59,581 nt of DNA from positions 1 to 59,581 of the forward strand of contig CAKVHW010000007.1 in NCBI GenBank assembly GCA_934754495.1, written 5' to 3'. Made by a program: the position numbers and the translations under genes. The DNA comes from an uncultured Clostridia bacterium (GTDB lineage Bacteria; Bacillota; Clostridia; Christensenellales; UBA1242). Of this stretch, positions 53,201 to 59,581 are shown in pieces. How positions within the stretch are numbered: the stretch's first letter is position 1; each line of letters begins with the position of its first letter. The notes under the pieces were generated by a model. The model ran no database searches and was not told the DNA's origin. It saw only the letters and a list, made by a program, of their open reading frames with translations.

Positions 53201-53817
53201 GTGACTTTACATTTACTAGTGACATGATTCAAACTGACGATGAAGAAATTGTTAATGCTGAAGAAGGAACAGTTGAAGAAGCCAAAATTGATGATTCTGG
53301 TCTTGTAGACGGTGCAGAGGTGACTTGCGGTGGTCTTGTGACAGAATTTAAAAAGGTTATTACAAAACGTACCAATAAAGAAATGGCTATTGTTAAAATA
53401 GAAGATTTGTATGGTACAATTGACCTTATGTTGTTCCCAAATGTATATGCTAAGTTTAAACATGCCTGTGCAATTGATTCGCTTGTTAGTGTTAAGGGCA
53501 AGCTTAGTGTAAGAGATGGCGAAGCACCTGTTGTGCTAGTTGATGTAATCAATCCACTTATGGGTGAATCAAAACAAACCACAGTAGAAACGACTCAAAA
53601 ACCAAAAACATTATATTTGAAATACGATGTTACAAACCAAACACTTCATGATAATATATATAATGTGTTATCTAATTTTGCAGGAACAATTCCTGTAATT
53701 ATAAAATGTGAAGTAACAGGCAAATCATATAAACTTAATGTATTTGTTGATGGTAGTGATTCTTTGCTAGAAGAATTACATGCATTTGTTAAAGACGAAT
53801 ATATTAAGTTGTTGTAA
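50245..53817 (+). CDS. dnaE: DNA polymerase III alpha subunit
   Basis: 1190 residues from a TTG at 50245 with GGGAGGAG ending four bases before it, giving the usual FVHLHVHTEFSLLDGAARI start; an ATG at 50200 lies inside the tandem repeat. The replicative C-family polymerase: PHP domain (HLHVH, ITDHGNMFG), palm with GPGRGSGAGS and the catalytic PDFDVDF near 396-402, fingers with SYAFNKSHAAAYSYITYQTA, HhH region, then an OB domain VTCGGLVTEFKKV. Length and domain order fit DnaE1/DnaE3-type. pfkA follows by 11 bp, a common Firmicutes pairing. Confidence 0.95.
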   Translation: MGNFVHLHVHTEFSLLDGAARIDKLVKVAKEYGMPACAITDHGNMFGCVTFFDACNKAGIKPIFGCEFYVCDDLTVKSGKTKLNHLVLLAKNREGYLNLCKLNSIAYRDGFYYKPRIDLKTLEQYASGVVCLSACLAGDIPQLILKRQYDEAEKMVRWFKNLFGEDFYLELQNHNLEEQIEVNLKLKEYAKKYNIKTVATNDVHYIYREDSQVQDVLMCVQMGKTIDDPDRLKFPCDEFYFKTAEEMEKAFPNDPEALATTLEIADKCNYSFKEDHIDENKYMFPNYIPPDGKSCEEYLRELAYAGLKKRYPEITQKILDRVESEFNVIIKQGFARYFLTVQDYINAAKSRGIPVGPGRGSGAGSVVAYAIGITNIDPFKYDLLFERFLHTERVTAPDFDVDFADDKRQEVIDYVRQKYGADKVVKILTFGTMAAKNAIKDVGRVLKVPYSQLDVITKAIPNIPAKHHDVIKKCFGFYHPKEGDKDFGTNYAIPELVDAYNTNPDVKKVIDIAMKLEGMPRQTSTHACGVVIACDDLTKFMPLARNGDELTTQYSFADIERLGHLKMDFLGLRNLNDIQKCIQYIKQNHNVIVDFDKQNYDDPNVYKLISSGNTKGIFQIESGGFQKFMRELQPTCLEDIVAAVSLYRPGPMDSIPRYVNNKHHPEQTTYAHPILEPILSVTYGCIVYQEQVMRIVQDMAGYTLGQADMVRRMMGKKKLDAMRAERQVFLHGKPAENGKPAIDGAIKRGVPEDVANSIWNEMETFASYAFNKSHAAAYSYITYQTAYLKTYYEPEFLTSLLNNRITNADEIKNYVTYAKEEKIEVLPPDINLSETYFSVKDNKIRFGLAALKNVGIGVVDSIIAERNANGPFTSISDFLSRLDSQAHNKRCLESMILSGAFDCFGVKRSQLMQVFPGLVDKIASDRKRQATGQFSMFDEVLKQDDLKVEYPNIPEYDNQLKLKLEKEVVGVYVTGHPLSNYIDKFSDFTFTSDMIQTDDEEIVNAEEGTVEEAKIDDSGLVDGAEVTCGGLVTEFKKVITKRTNKEMAIVKIEDLYGTIDLMLFPNVYAKFKHACAIDSLVSVKGKLSVRDGEAPVVLVDVINPLMGESKQTTVETTQKPKTLYLKYDVTNQTLHDNIYNVLSNFAGTIPVIIKCEVTGKSYKLNVFVDGSDSLLEELHAFVKDEYIKLL

Positions 53818-53828
53818 GGAGAATTTAA

Positions 53829-54797
53829 ATGGAAAGATTGGGAATTATATGTAGCGGTGGCGATAGCCAAGGAATGAATGCGTGTGTAAAAACGATTGTT
53901 AATATTTGCACAACACACAATATTTTGCCTATTGCTATTCGCCGTGGCTATCAAGGTCTTATTGAAAACGATATGATGTTTTTAAACAATGAAATGGTTG
54001 AAAACATCGACAATTTGGGTGGTTGTTATATTAAAGTGTCAAGAAGTAAGGAGTTTATGACACAAAGTGGTGTAAAGACTGCTGTTAATAATTTAATAAA
54101 AAACCAAATTGATGCGGTTGTTGTTATTGGTGGTGAAGGTTCTTTTAAAGGGGCTATGAGCCTTGTAAAAAATGGCATTAATGTTATTTGCATTCCTGCA
54201 ACAGTAGACAATGACTTATTCTACACCGATATGTGCTTAGGCTTTGATACTGCAGTAAATAATGCTGTTAATGCAATAGACAATATTAGACAAACCATGG
54301 AAGCAAACAATAGGGCGTTAATTGTTGAAACTATGGGGCGTGAATGTGGTGCAATTTCACTTAGCACAGCGCTTGCAACAACGGCACACTCTGTTGCACT
54401 TAGGGAAACCAAAACAGACCTTAAAGATGTGGTTAATGATGTAAAGTATGCGCTAAGCATAGGGGTAGAAAGCCCGCTTATTATTGTTACTGAGAATTTA
54501 AAGTTTACAATTGACGATGTTAAAAACGCATTAGAAAAAACTTTAAAAATTGATTGCCGTGCATGCAAATTGGGGTATATTCAACGTGGTGGAGCACCAA
54601 CAGTTGCTGACCGCAACCTTGCTATTAAGTATGGTATAACAGCGGTTGAACTTGCTTTAGCAAATAAGTTTGGTGTAGCTATTGGAATTAAAAACAACGA
54701 AATAATTGCAACCAAACTTGAAGTCGCTAATTCTACACCAAGAAATTTGGATTTAGCACCTTATTTTGCATTGAAAAAACTTTACAACAGAAAGTAA
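53829..54797 (+). CDS. pfkA: 6-phosphofructokinase (ATP type) with altered active-site residues
   Basis: 322 residues, normal length for bacterial PfkA; phosphorylates fructose 6-phosphate. Retained: GGD at the N-terminus, Gly after GGxG (ATP rather than PPi type), TVDND (catalytic Asp), MGRxCG, LGYIQRGG. Altered: GGDAPGMNA reads GGDSQGMNA, GGDGS reads GGEGS near 100 (E. coli Asp 103 to Glu), PGTIDND reads PATVDND, and effector-site Arg 21/25 equivalents are not conserved. It follows dnaE closely and probably shares its transcript. Pyruvate kinase, often next, is absent. Confidence 0.85.
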   Translation: MERLGIICSGGDSQGMNACVKTIVNICTTHNILPIAIRRGYQGLIENDMMFLNNEMVENIDNLGGCYIKVSRSKEFMTQSGVKTAVNNLIKNQIDAVVVIGGEGSFKGAMSLVKNGINVICIPATVDNDLFYTDMCLGFDTAVNNAVNAIDNIRQTMEANNRALIVETMGRECGAISLSTALATTAHSVALRETKTDLKDVVNDVKYALSIGVESPLIIVTENLKFTIDDVKNALEKTLKIDCRACKLGYIQRGGAPTVADRNLAIKYGITAVELALANKFGVAIGIKNNEIIATKLEVANSTPRNLDLAPYFALKKLYNRK

Positions 54798-54935
54798 TCA
54801 TGACTAAATATATTAATAATTTTAATATTATTGTGGTTTAAATTAAACATTATAAAAATGTTTAAGTGATTGATATGAGTTTTGTTTTAATATAAAAATA
54901 TATTATAAAATATATAATAAATTAAAATAAATATC

Positions 54936-54964
54936 TTTACAAACAACATTAATAGTGCTAAAAT
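54936..54964 (+). promoter_or_regulatory. typA promoter
   Basis: TTTACA 54936-54941, 17-bp spacer, TAAAAT 54959-54964. Transcription would start near 54971. Confidence 0.6.
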
Positions 54965-54983
54965 TACACAGTAAAATTTTACT

Positions 54984-55014
54984 AAAAACTAAACTAATGC
55001 GGTTTAGTTTTTTT
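54984..55014 (+). terminator. Terminator-like hairpin in the typA 5' leader
   Basis: AAAAACTAAAC 54984-54994 and GTTTAGTTTTT 55002-55012, an 11-bp stem with a seven-base loop and T-run, ending 12 bp before the typA ATG. It lies downstream of the predicted typA promoter, so it could attenuate typA; it may equally end transcripts from dnaE-pfkA. Confidence 0.6.
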
Positions 55015-55026
55015 AATGAGGTTATT

Positions 55027-56859
55027 ATGGAAAGAAATGTAAGAAATGTTGCTATTATTGCCCACGTTGACCACGGTAAAACAAGCCTTGTAAACGAAAT
55101 GTTAAAACAAGGTGGCGTATTTAGAGATAATCAAGACGTTGTAGACCGTGTTATGGATAGTAATGCACTAGAAAAAGAACGTGGTATCACAATTTTAAGT
55201 AAAAATACCGCAATTAAGTTTGGCGATGTTAAAATTAATGTTGTTGATACTCCAGGTCACGCAGATTTTGGTGGTGAAGTAGAACGTGTACTAAAAATGG
55301 TTGATGGGGTTATCTTGGTTGTCGATGCATACGAAGGTCCTATGCCACAAACACGTTTTGTGCTAGAAAAAGCACTAGAACTTAATCATAAGGTTATCGT
55401 TGTTGTTAACAAAATTGATAAAAAAGACGCACGTGTAAAAGAAGTTGTTGATGAAGTGCTAGAACTATTCCTAGAACTTAATGCAAACGAAGAACAACTT
55501 AATAGTCCTTTTGTGTTCTGTTCTTGTAGGCTTGGTGTTGCTAGCCTTAACCCAGATGAAATGGGTACTGATTTTAAACCTCTTCTACAAAAAATTGTTG
55601 ACTATATTCCAGCACCTACAGGTGACTTAAATGCACCATTTAGCATGCTTGTAAGTAGTACAGAGCAAAACGACTTTTTAGGCAAACTTGCAATTGGTAA
55701 AGTTGAAACAGGTACAATTCAAATTAATGATAATGCAGAAGTGCTTAACTATCACGATCCAGAAAGAAAGTTGGCATTTAAGATTGTAAATATGTTCCAA
55801 TTTGAAGGACTAAAACGTATTCCTGTTACTAAGGCAGAAGTTGGTGACATTGTATGTATCGCTGGTAATAGTGAAGTTACAATTGGTGATACAATTTGTG
55901 CTAAAGGTTACGGCAAAGCAATTCCTTTTGTTAAGATTAGCGAACCTAGTGTCGAAATGACATTTATGGTTAATAATAGTCCATTTGCTGGTAAAGAAGG
56001 TAAGTATTGCACAAGTCGTCACTTAAAAGAACGTCTTGAGAAAGAAGCAGTTAAGGACTTGTCGTTAAGAGTTTTGCCTACAGATAGTGCCGATAGCTTT
56101 AGAGTACTTGGTCGTGGTGAAATGCATATTTCTATTTTGATTGAAAATATGCGCCGTGATGGTTATGAATTTCAAGTAAGTATGCCTAAGGTTTTGTTTA
56201 AAGAAATTGATGGTAAAAAATACGAACCTATTGATAAATTTGTTGCCGATGTTCCAGAAGATAGTGTTGGTAATGTTATGAGCGAACTTGGAAAACGTAA
56301 AGCCGACCTAGTAAGTATGACAAACCATGGAAACAGAATTCGTCTAGAATTCTTAATTCCTTCTCGTGGACTATTTGGCTATAAGAGTCAATTCCTAACA
56401 GATACTCGTGGTGAAGGTATTATGAGTAGCATCTTCTACGAATACCAACCATACAAGGGAAATATTGAACGCCGTAATTATGGTGCGCTTATTGCATTTG
56501 AAACAGGCGAAGCAGTTCAGTATGGTCTATATAATACTCAAGAACGTGGTAGGCTACTTATCACAACTGGTGAAAAAGTTTACGGCGGAATGATTGTTGG
56601 TATGAACCCTAAGGGTGTTGATATCGTTGTAAATGTATGCAAGAAAAAACAACTTACAAATATGCGTAGTAGTGCAGCAGACGAAGCACTAAGACTAGAA
56701 CCTATAAAAAAACTTACTCTTGAAGAATGCCTAGAATTTTTAAATGATGACGAACTTTTGGAAGTAACTCCAAAGAGTCTAAGGCTAAGAAAAATTATTC
56801 TAGACCACACTCTTCGTGGTAGAGAAGATTTCAAACGTAAACATGCTGAAGAAGAATAA
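55027..56859 (+). CDS. typA: Ribosome-associated GTPase TypA/BipA
   Basis: 610 residues from the ATG at 55027; in-frame upstream ATGs lie in the leader hairpin region. A translational GTPase related to EF-G and LepA that assists 50S assembly and growth in the cold. P-loop AHVDHGKTS near 12-20, ERGITIL switch, DTPGHADFGGE, NKIDKKDARV; domain V and a basic C-terminal domain (YGLYNTQERGRLLI, LEECLEFLNDDELLEVTPKSLRLRK) typical of TypA. The RBS (GAGG) sits directly behind the U-run of a hairpin. Confidence 0.95.
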   Translation: MERNVRNVAIIAHVDHGKTSLVNEMLKQGGVFRDNQDVVDRVMDSNALEKERGITILSKNTAIKFGDVKINVVDTPGHADFGGEVERVLKMVDGVILVVDAYEGPMPQTRFVLEKALELNHKVIVVVNKIDKKDARVKEVVDEVLELFLELNANEEQLNSPFVFCSCRLGVASLNPDEMGTDFKPLLQKIVDYIPAPTGDLNAPFSMLVSSTEQNDFLGKLAIGKVETGTIQINDNAEVLNYHDPERKLAFKIVNMFQFEGLKRIPVTKAEVGDIVCIAGNSEVTIGDTICAKGYGKAIPFVKISEPSVEMTFMVNNSPFAGKEGKYCTSRHLKERLEKEAVKDLSLRVLPTDSADSFRVLGRGEMHISILIENMRRDGYEFQVSMPKVLFKEIDGKKYEPIDKFVADVPEDSVGNVMSELGKRKADLVSMTNHGNRIRLEFLIPSRGLFGYKSQFLTDTRGEGIMSSIFYEYQPYKGNIERRNYGALIAFETGEAVQYGLYNTQERGRLLITTGEKVYGGMIVGMNPKGVDIVVNVCKKKQLTNMRSSAADEALRLEPIKKLTLEECLEFLNDDELLEVTPKSLRLRKIILDHTLRGREDFKRKHAEEE

Positions 56860-56940
56860 TTTAAAATGTTTTAAATTTAATACTATATAAAAGGGTGTTT
56901 GATTTAAATTTTAAATATTTGGTAGTAGATAATAAATATA

Positions 56941-56974
56941 AAAAAAGACGAATTAATTTAATTCGTCTTTTTTG
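56941..56974. terminator. typA terminator
   Basis: AAAAGACGAATT / AATTCGTCTTTT hairpin with T-run; palindromic enough to work on both strands. Confidence 0.85.
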
Positions 56975-57090
56975 TTGTGTTGATATGGTTTTAATAAATA
57001 TCTGTTGTATGTAGACTGAAATATTCTATATGCTTTATTTGATTTTTTGATATATTACAACATGTGTTTTGTTAATTGTTAGTACGGTTT

Positions 57091-57117
57091 TGACATTAAA
57101 TATATGCTTTTTGTCAA
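57091..57117. repeat. TGACAA-type repeat E (inverted pair at the same 21-bp spacing)
   Basis: TGACAT at 57091 and TGTCAA at 57112, with spacer TAAATATATGCTTTT, the closest match to the common core. Outer bases form an 8-bp inverted repeat (TTTTGACA / TGTCAAAA). It lies between the converging typA and leucine-rich-repeat genes, so it is not an obvious promoter element here. Confidence 0.45.
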
Positions 57118-57152
57118 AAAATCATTACTTTGATTAATTTAATATACTCTTT

Positions 57153-58061
57153 TTATTTTTCTTTAACTATTGGTGTTGGCTTAGTTGGTTTCTTTTGAGT
57201 TTTCTTTTTGGCATTCTTTTTATTTAGGTAAGACATCATTTGTTTTGCGGTAGGGGTTTTGATTGTGTTTTTAAATTTTTGCCATTTTCTTTCTATTGGA
57301 GTTTCGCTAAGTGCATTTGCACCAAGTGATTCAATGGTTGACTTATTCTTAACTATGTGTTTAATTTTAGTCAAATTTTCGCAATCGCAAAAAGCATCTT
57401 TTGCAATGCTTACACGAGTAAGTATTTCAACTTTTTTTAATTTTGTACAACCTTGAAATGCGCCACTTTCAATAAACATCTTATTTGGTTCAACTTTTTT
57501 TTCTAGAACAGGGTCTAGGGCTTTTATTGAATATTTTTGATCTTTACCGTGACCATTGTTGATAATTAACTTTTCAAATGCGGTGTCAGAGAATGCATCT
57601 ATACCCACTGATACAATATCTGTTTCAAGCATACACACGTTTTCTGGAAAAACCATCTTGCCAGTCATCTGACCTTTTTCGTTTTTGTAGTATACAGGCT
57701 GACCGGTAGAGTATGGTACAAAGGTTTTTAGTTTTGTGCAACCGGCAAAACAACAATCAGGAATTCGTTTTAGATTTTTGTAAACAACAGTTTCAAGATT
57801 TGGAAAGTTTTCAAAAGCACCCGTTTCTAATACGTCTACTTCTTTGTGTTTTTTATCCACTGCTTTAATTGGTGGTCTAAATGTTTCGTCATATTCTAAA
57901 ATTAAAACTTTTAAGCTGTTTTTTATTTCAATAAATGAGTCCTTGTTGATTTGTTTTTTGTCCCAGCCTTTTATGAAAACACCCTCATTGTTTAGTTTTG
58001 CAATTTGATAATCGCTAAGATTATTAAGTTCTAATTTGTAAATATCTCTTGACTTATTCAT
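57153..58061 (-). CDS. BspA-type leucine-rich-repeat protein without signal peptide
   Basis: 302 residues. Repeats of the LRR_5 form: ETGAFENFPNLETVVYKNLKRIPDCCFAGCTKLKTF is one and a half units, with VGIDAFSDTAFEKLII, IESGAFQGCTKLKKVEI, IAKDAFCDCENLTKIKHI and LGANALSETPIERKW following. The family is often surface exposed, but here there is no signal peptide or anchor; the N-terminus is charged and the C-terminal 35 residues are Lys/Pro/Thr-rich. Probably cytoplasmic or exported by an unknown route. Transcribed towards typA. Confidence 0.8.
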   Translation of the reverse strand: MNKSRDIYKLELNNLSDYQIAKLNNEGVFIKGWDKKQINKDSFIEIKNSLKVLILEYDETFRPPIKAVDKKHKEVDVLETGAFENFPNLETVVYKNLKRIPDCCFAGCTKLKTFVPYSTGQPVYYKNEKGQMTGKMVFPENVCMLETDIVSVGIDAFSDTAFEKLIINNGHGKDQKYSIKALDPVLEKKVEPNKMFIESGAFQGCTKLKKVEILTRVSIAKDAFCDCENLTKIKHIVKNKSTIESLGANALSETPIERKWQKFKNTIKTPTAKQMMSYLNKKNAKKKTQKKPTKPTPIVKEK

Positions 58062-58140
58062 TTTTGTATTTCCTTAATTCATTAGTATTGTAATTATATC
58101 ATAATAAATTTATATTTCAAGATTAATTATTAAATAACCC

Positions 58141-58169
58141 TTGCAAATAATAAATTAATTTGTTATAAT
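58141..58169 (+). promoter_or_regulatory. rpsF-ssb-rpsR promoter
   Basis: TTGCAA 58141-58146, 17-bp spacer, TATAAT 58164-58169. Start near 58176. Confidence 0.7.
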
Positions 58170-58189
58170 GTGCATGATAAGAAATTATC

Positions 58190-58222
58190 TGCTTGCTTTT
58201 GTTATTCAAAAGCCGTATAGTC
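58190..58222 (+). promoter_or_regulatory. Possible S6:S18 autoregulatory leader
   Basis: Hairpin GCTTTTG 58195-58201 / CAAAAGC 58207-58213, followed by CCGTATAG at 58213-58220 and the RBS AAGGAGGT. Known rpsF leaders that bind the S6:S18 complex contain a CCG next to a hairpin with an ANNAG element; this fits loosely. Confidence 0.4.
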
Positions 58223-58240
58223 CATAAGGAGGTAAATTGT

Positions 58241-58558
58241 ATGAATAGATACGAACTTTTAACAATCTTTAACGCTGCTTTGACTGATGAAGAAAAAGAA
58301 GCTATGGTTAACAAGTATTCTGCTATGATGCAAGCCGATGGTGGCAAACTTCTTAATGTAAACAAATGGGGTGTTAAAAAATTAGCTTACCCTATTAATT
58401 ACAAGAAAGAAGGTTTTTATGTTTTGTATGAATTCGAAACACTACCTGAAGTTCCTGCTAAAATTAGCGCTTTGATGAACATTGACGAAAATGTTTTAAG
58501 AAGTCTATGCTTGAAAAAAGAAATCAAAGAAGTTAAAGAAACTAATGTTGCTAAATAA
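58241..58558 (+). CDS. rpsF: 30S ribosomal protein S6
   Basis: 105 residues from the ATG at 58241, which has AAGGAGGT eight bases upstream; in-frame ATG-like starts before it are unsupported. MNRYELLTIFNAALTDEEKEA and NVNKWGVKKLAYPINYKKEGFYVLYEF are the standard S6 segments. It binds S18 in the 30S platform. First of the rpsF-ssb-rpsR operon. Confidence 0.97.
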   Translation: MNRYELLTIFNAALTDEEKEAMVNKYSAMMQADGGKLLNVNKWGVKKLAYPINYKKEGFYVLYEFETLPEVPAKISALMNIDENVLRSLCLKKEIKEVKETNVAK

Positions 58559-58581
58559 TTAAGCAATAAAGGAGAAATACT

Positions 58582-58980
58582 ATGAATAAATGTATTTTAA
58601 TTGGTAACCTTACCAAAGACCCAGAAATAAGCACAACATCTAATGGCGTTTCAGTTTGCCGTTTTACACTTGCTGTAACTCGTCGTTATTCTAATAGCGA
58701 AGGCGAACGTGATACCGATTTTATTAACATTGTTGCTTGGCGTAGTCTTGCAGACAACTGCCATAAATTTATTAAAAAGGGTAGCAAGGTTGCTGTTGTT
58801 GGTAACATTCAAAGCCGTAGTTATGATGCTACAGACGGAACAAAACGTTATGTTACTGAAATTGTTGCTGAAGAAGTAGAATTCTTAACAACTAAAAACG
58901 CTGATTCATCAGACGTTAAAGATAAAAAAGAAGACGTTACTAAACTAGAACCTATTGACGATGATAGTCTTCCATTCTAA
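58582..58980 (+). CDS. ssb: Single-stranded DNA-binding protein
   Basis: 132 residues, somewhat shorter than typical Ssb (150-180). OB fold starting MNKCILIGNLTKDPEIS, with FTLAVTRRYSN and DFINIVAWRSLADNCHKFIKKGSKVAVVGNIQSRSY. The C-terminal linker is short and acidic and ends DDDSLPF, the conserved tip (D-D-x-L-P-F) that recruits replication and repair proteins. AAAGGAG precedes the ATG. Confidence 0.97.
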   Translation: MNKCILIGNLTKDPEISTTSNGVSVCRFTLAVTRRYSNSEGERDTDFINIVAWRSLADNCHKFIKKGSKVAVVGNIQSRSYDATDGTKRYVTEIVAEEVEFLTTKNADSSDVKDKKEDVTKLEPIDDDSLPF

Positions 58981-59005
58981 TTAAATATAATATAAGGAGT
59001 TTTTC

Positions 59006-59290
59006 ATGGAAAAAGAAGAAATGACCATTGAAAACGTTGCAGCTGTTGAAGAAAAGGCACCTGCTAAACGTTTTAAGAAAACTTCTAGAAGAAAAGTTTG
59101 CAGTTTTTGCGTAGATAAAGTTGAATGTATTGATTATAAAGATACAGCTAAACTTCGTAGATATACCACAGAAAAGGGAAAAATTCTTCCTAGAAGACAA
59201 ACTGGCCTTTGTGCTAAACATCAAAGAGAACTTACTACTGCTATCAAACGTGCTCGTTTTATGGCACTACTTCCATATGTTGGAGATTAG
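59006..59290 (+). CDS. rpsR: 30S ribosomal protein S18
   Basis: 94 residues. After a 22-residue acidic extension, RKVCSFCVDKVECIDYKDTAKLRRYTTEKGKILPRRQTGLCAKHQRELTTAIKRAR is the S18 core (read here in parts): CSFC and CAKH could form the zinc-type C-x2-C...C-x2-H site of the C+ forms. AAGGAG precedes the ATG. Last gene of the operon. Confidence 0.96.
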   Translation: MEKEEMTIENVAAVEEKAPAKRFKKTSRRKVCSFCVDKVECIDYKDTAKLRRYTTEKGKILPRRQTGLCAKHQRELTTAIKRARFMALLPYVGD

Positions 59291-59300
59291 TAAATTTTAA

Positions 59301-59327
59301 GACACCTGACTTTGGGTGTCTTTTTTT
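59301..59327 (+). terminator. Terminator of rpsF-ssb-rpsR
   Basis: GACACC / GGTGTC hairpin followed by seven T. Confidence 0.85.
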
Positions 59328-59340
59328 GTCGCATCTTGAC

Positions 59341-59369
59341 TTGATAATTTTATATGTGTATGGTATAAT
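59341..59369 (+). promoter_or_regulatory. Promoter of the last, partial gene
   Basis: TTGATA 59341-59346, 17-bp spacer, TATAAT 59364-59369, leaving a leader of about 90 bases. Confidence 0.6.
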
Positions 59370-59466
59370 TTGTATAATTTTATGATACATGGCTCTTTAC
59401 TTAATACAAAACAATAGTATTATCCGTATCTTTATGAAGATTAATATAAAGAAAATAAGGAGTTTT

Positions 59467-59581
59467 ATGAAGAAAAAACAAACGGAAGAATTGCTTACAC
59501 CTAAAGAGCAAGAGCTCGAACAAGAGGTGCAAGTGCAAATTGCTGATAAGGACGTGACTAAAAACAAGAGCAAGTTAAAAG
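59467..59581 (+). CDS. Unidentified charged protein (5' part only)
   Basis: 38 codons from the ATG at 59467 (AAGGAG five bases upstream) run out of the window. The visible part, beginning MKKKQTEELLTPKEQELEQE, is hydrophilic and coiled-coil-like, which is too little to identify. The strong promoter and RBS make it a real gene. Confidence 0.7.
   Translation, partial: MKKKQTEELLTPKEQELEQEVQVQIADKDVTKNKSKLK

Noticed and set aside
53829..54797. Pyrophosphate-dependent phosphofructokinase
   Set aside because: The Gly that marks ATP-dependent enzymes is kept in GGEGS; PPi enzymes have Asp there.

Overview
The window is chromosomal DNA from a low-GC bacterium, most likely an uncultured member of the Firmicutes (Clostridia-like). 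The evidence is strong AGGAGG-type ribosome binding sites, frequent TTG/GTG starts, consensus TTGACA/TATAAT promoters, many short U-tract terminators, and characteristic neighbourhoods: rpsF-ssb-rpsR, dnaE-pfkA, a cysteine desulfurase followed by mnmA, a YolD-like gene overlapping a Y-family polymerase gene, and a CadC-type regulator with a CadA-type ATPase. I see no rRNA, CRISPR array, prophage or insertion sequence. One tRNA (Gln, CTG) is present.

Layout. 1-1825: 3'-truncated tex (minus). 2092-4790: an RsgI-like membrane protein, then hisS behind what looks like a complete ribosome-mediated attenuator (promoter, 13-codon leader peptide with three consecutive His codons, antiterminator, terminator). 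4888-11135: acetyltransferase, dehydrogenase, mscL, NUDIX hydrolase, and an aconitase-X pair with a LysR regulator. 11227-21879: a double-length ThyX-like protein, a beta-helix repeat protein, thymidine kinase, the sulfur-relay pair for tRNA thiolation, a rare kinase-NTP pyrophosphatase fusion, a DUF2804 protein and small membrane proteins. 22014-24535: a metal-responsive efflux operon with visible operators. 24665-31245: HAD phosphatase, cardiolipin synthase, Y-family polymerase pair, C39-like peptidase, and a serine-palmitoyltransferase-like enzyme. 32123-46928: a 12-gene surface polysaccharide cluster (ligase/polymerase, glycosyltransferases, chain-length protein, EpsG-type polymerase, wecB, flippase, galE, priming transferase). 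47110-59581: conserved housekeeping genes (rlmH, dnaE, pfkA, typA, rpsF-ssb-rpsR) mixed with membrane, dehydrogenase and leucine-rich-repeat proteins.

The most unexpected signals are not genes. (1) The hisS leader. (2) A 27-bp intergenic motif built on TGACAA repeats phased exactly 21 bp apart, at five separate places (about 2.9, 12.9, 27.3, 31.6 and 57.1 kb); its geometry resembles the paired direct repeats bound by LytTR-type regulators, but no such regulator lies in the window. (3) A 63-bp tandem repeat directly in front of dnaE, and a structured spacer near 5.5 kb with a similar GTCAC/GTGAC hairpin. (4) A terminator-like hairpin squeezed between the typA promoter and its start codon. Protein-level oddities are the kinase-ITPase fusion, the Wzz-like protein with a degenerate tyrosine-kinase-like tail, the double ThyX and the SPT-like enzyme.

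All names rest on motif reading without database searches. Start codons were chosen from ribosome binding sites.
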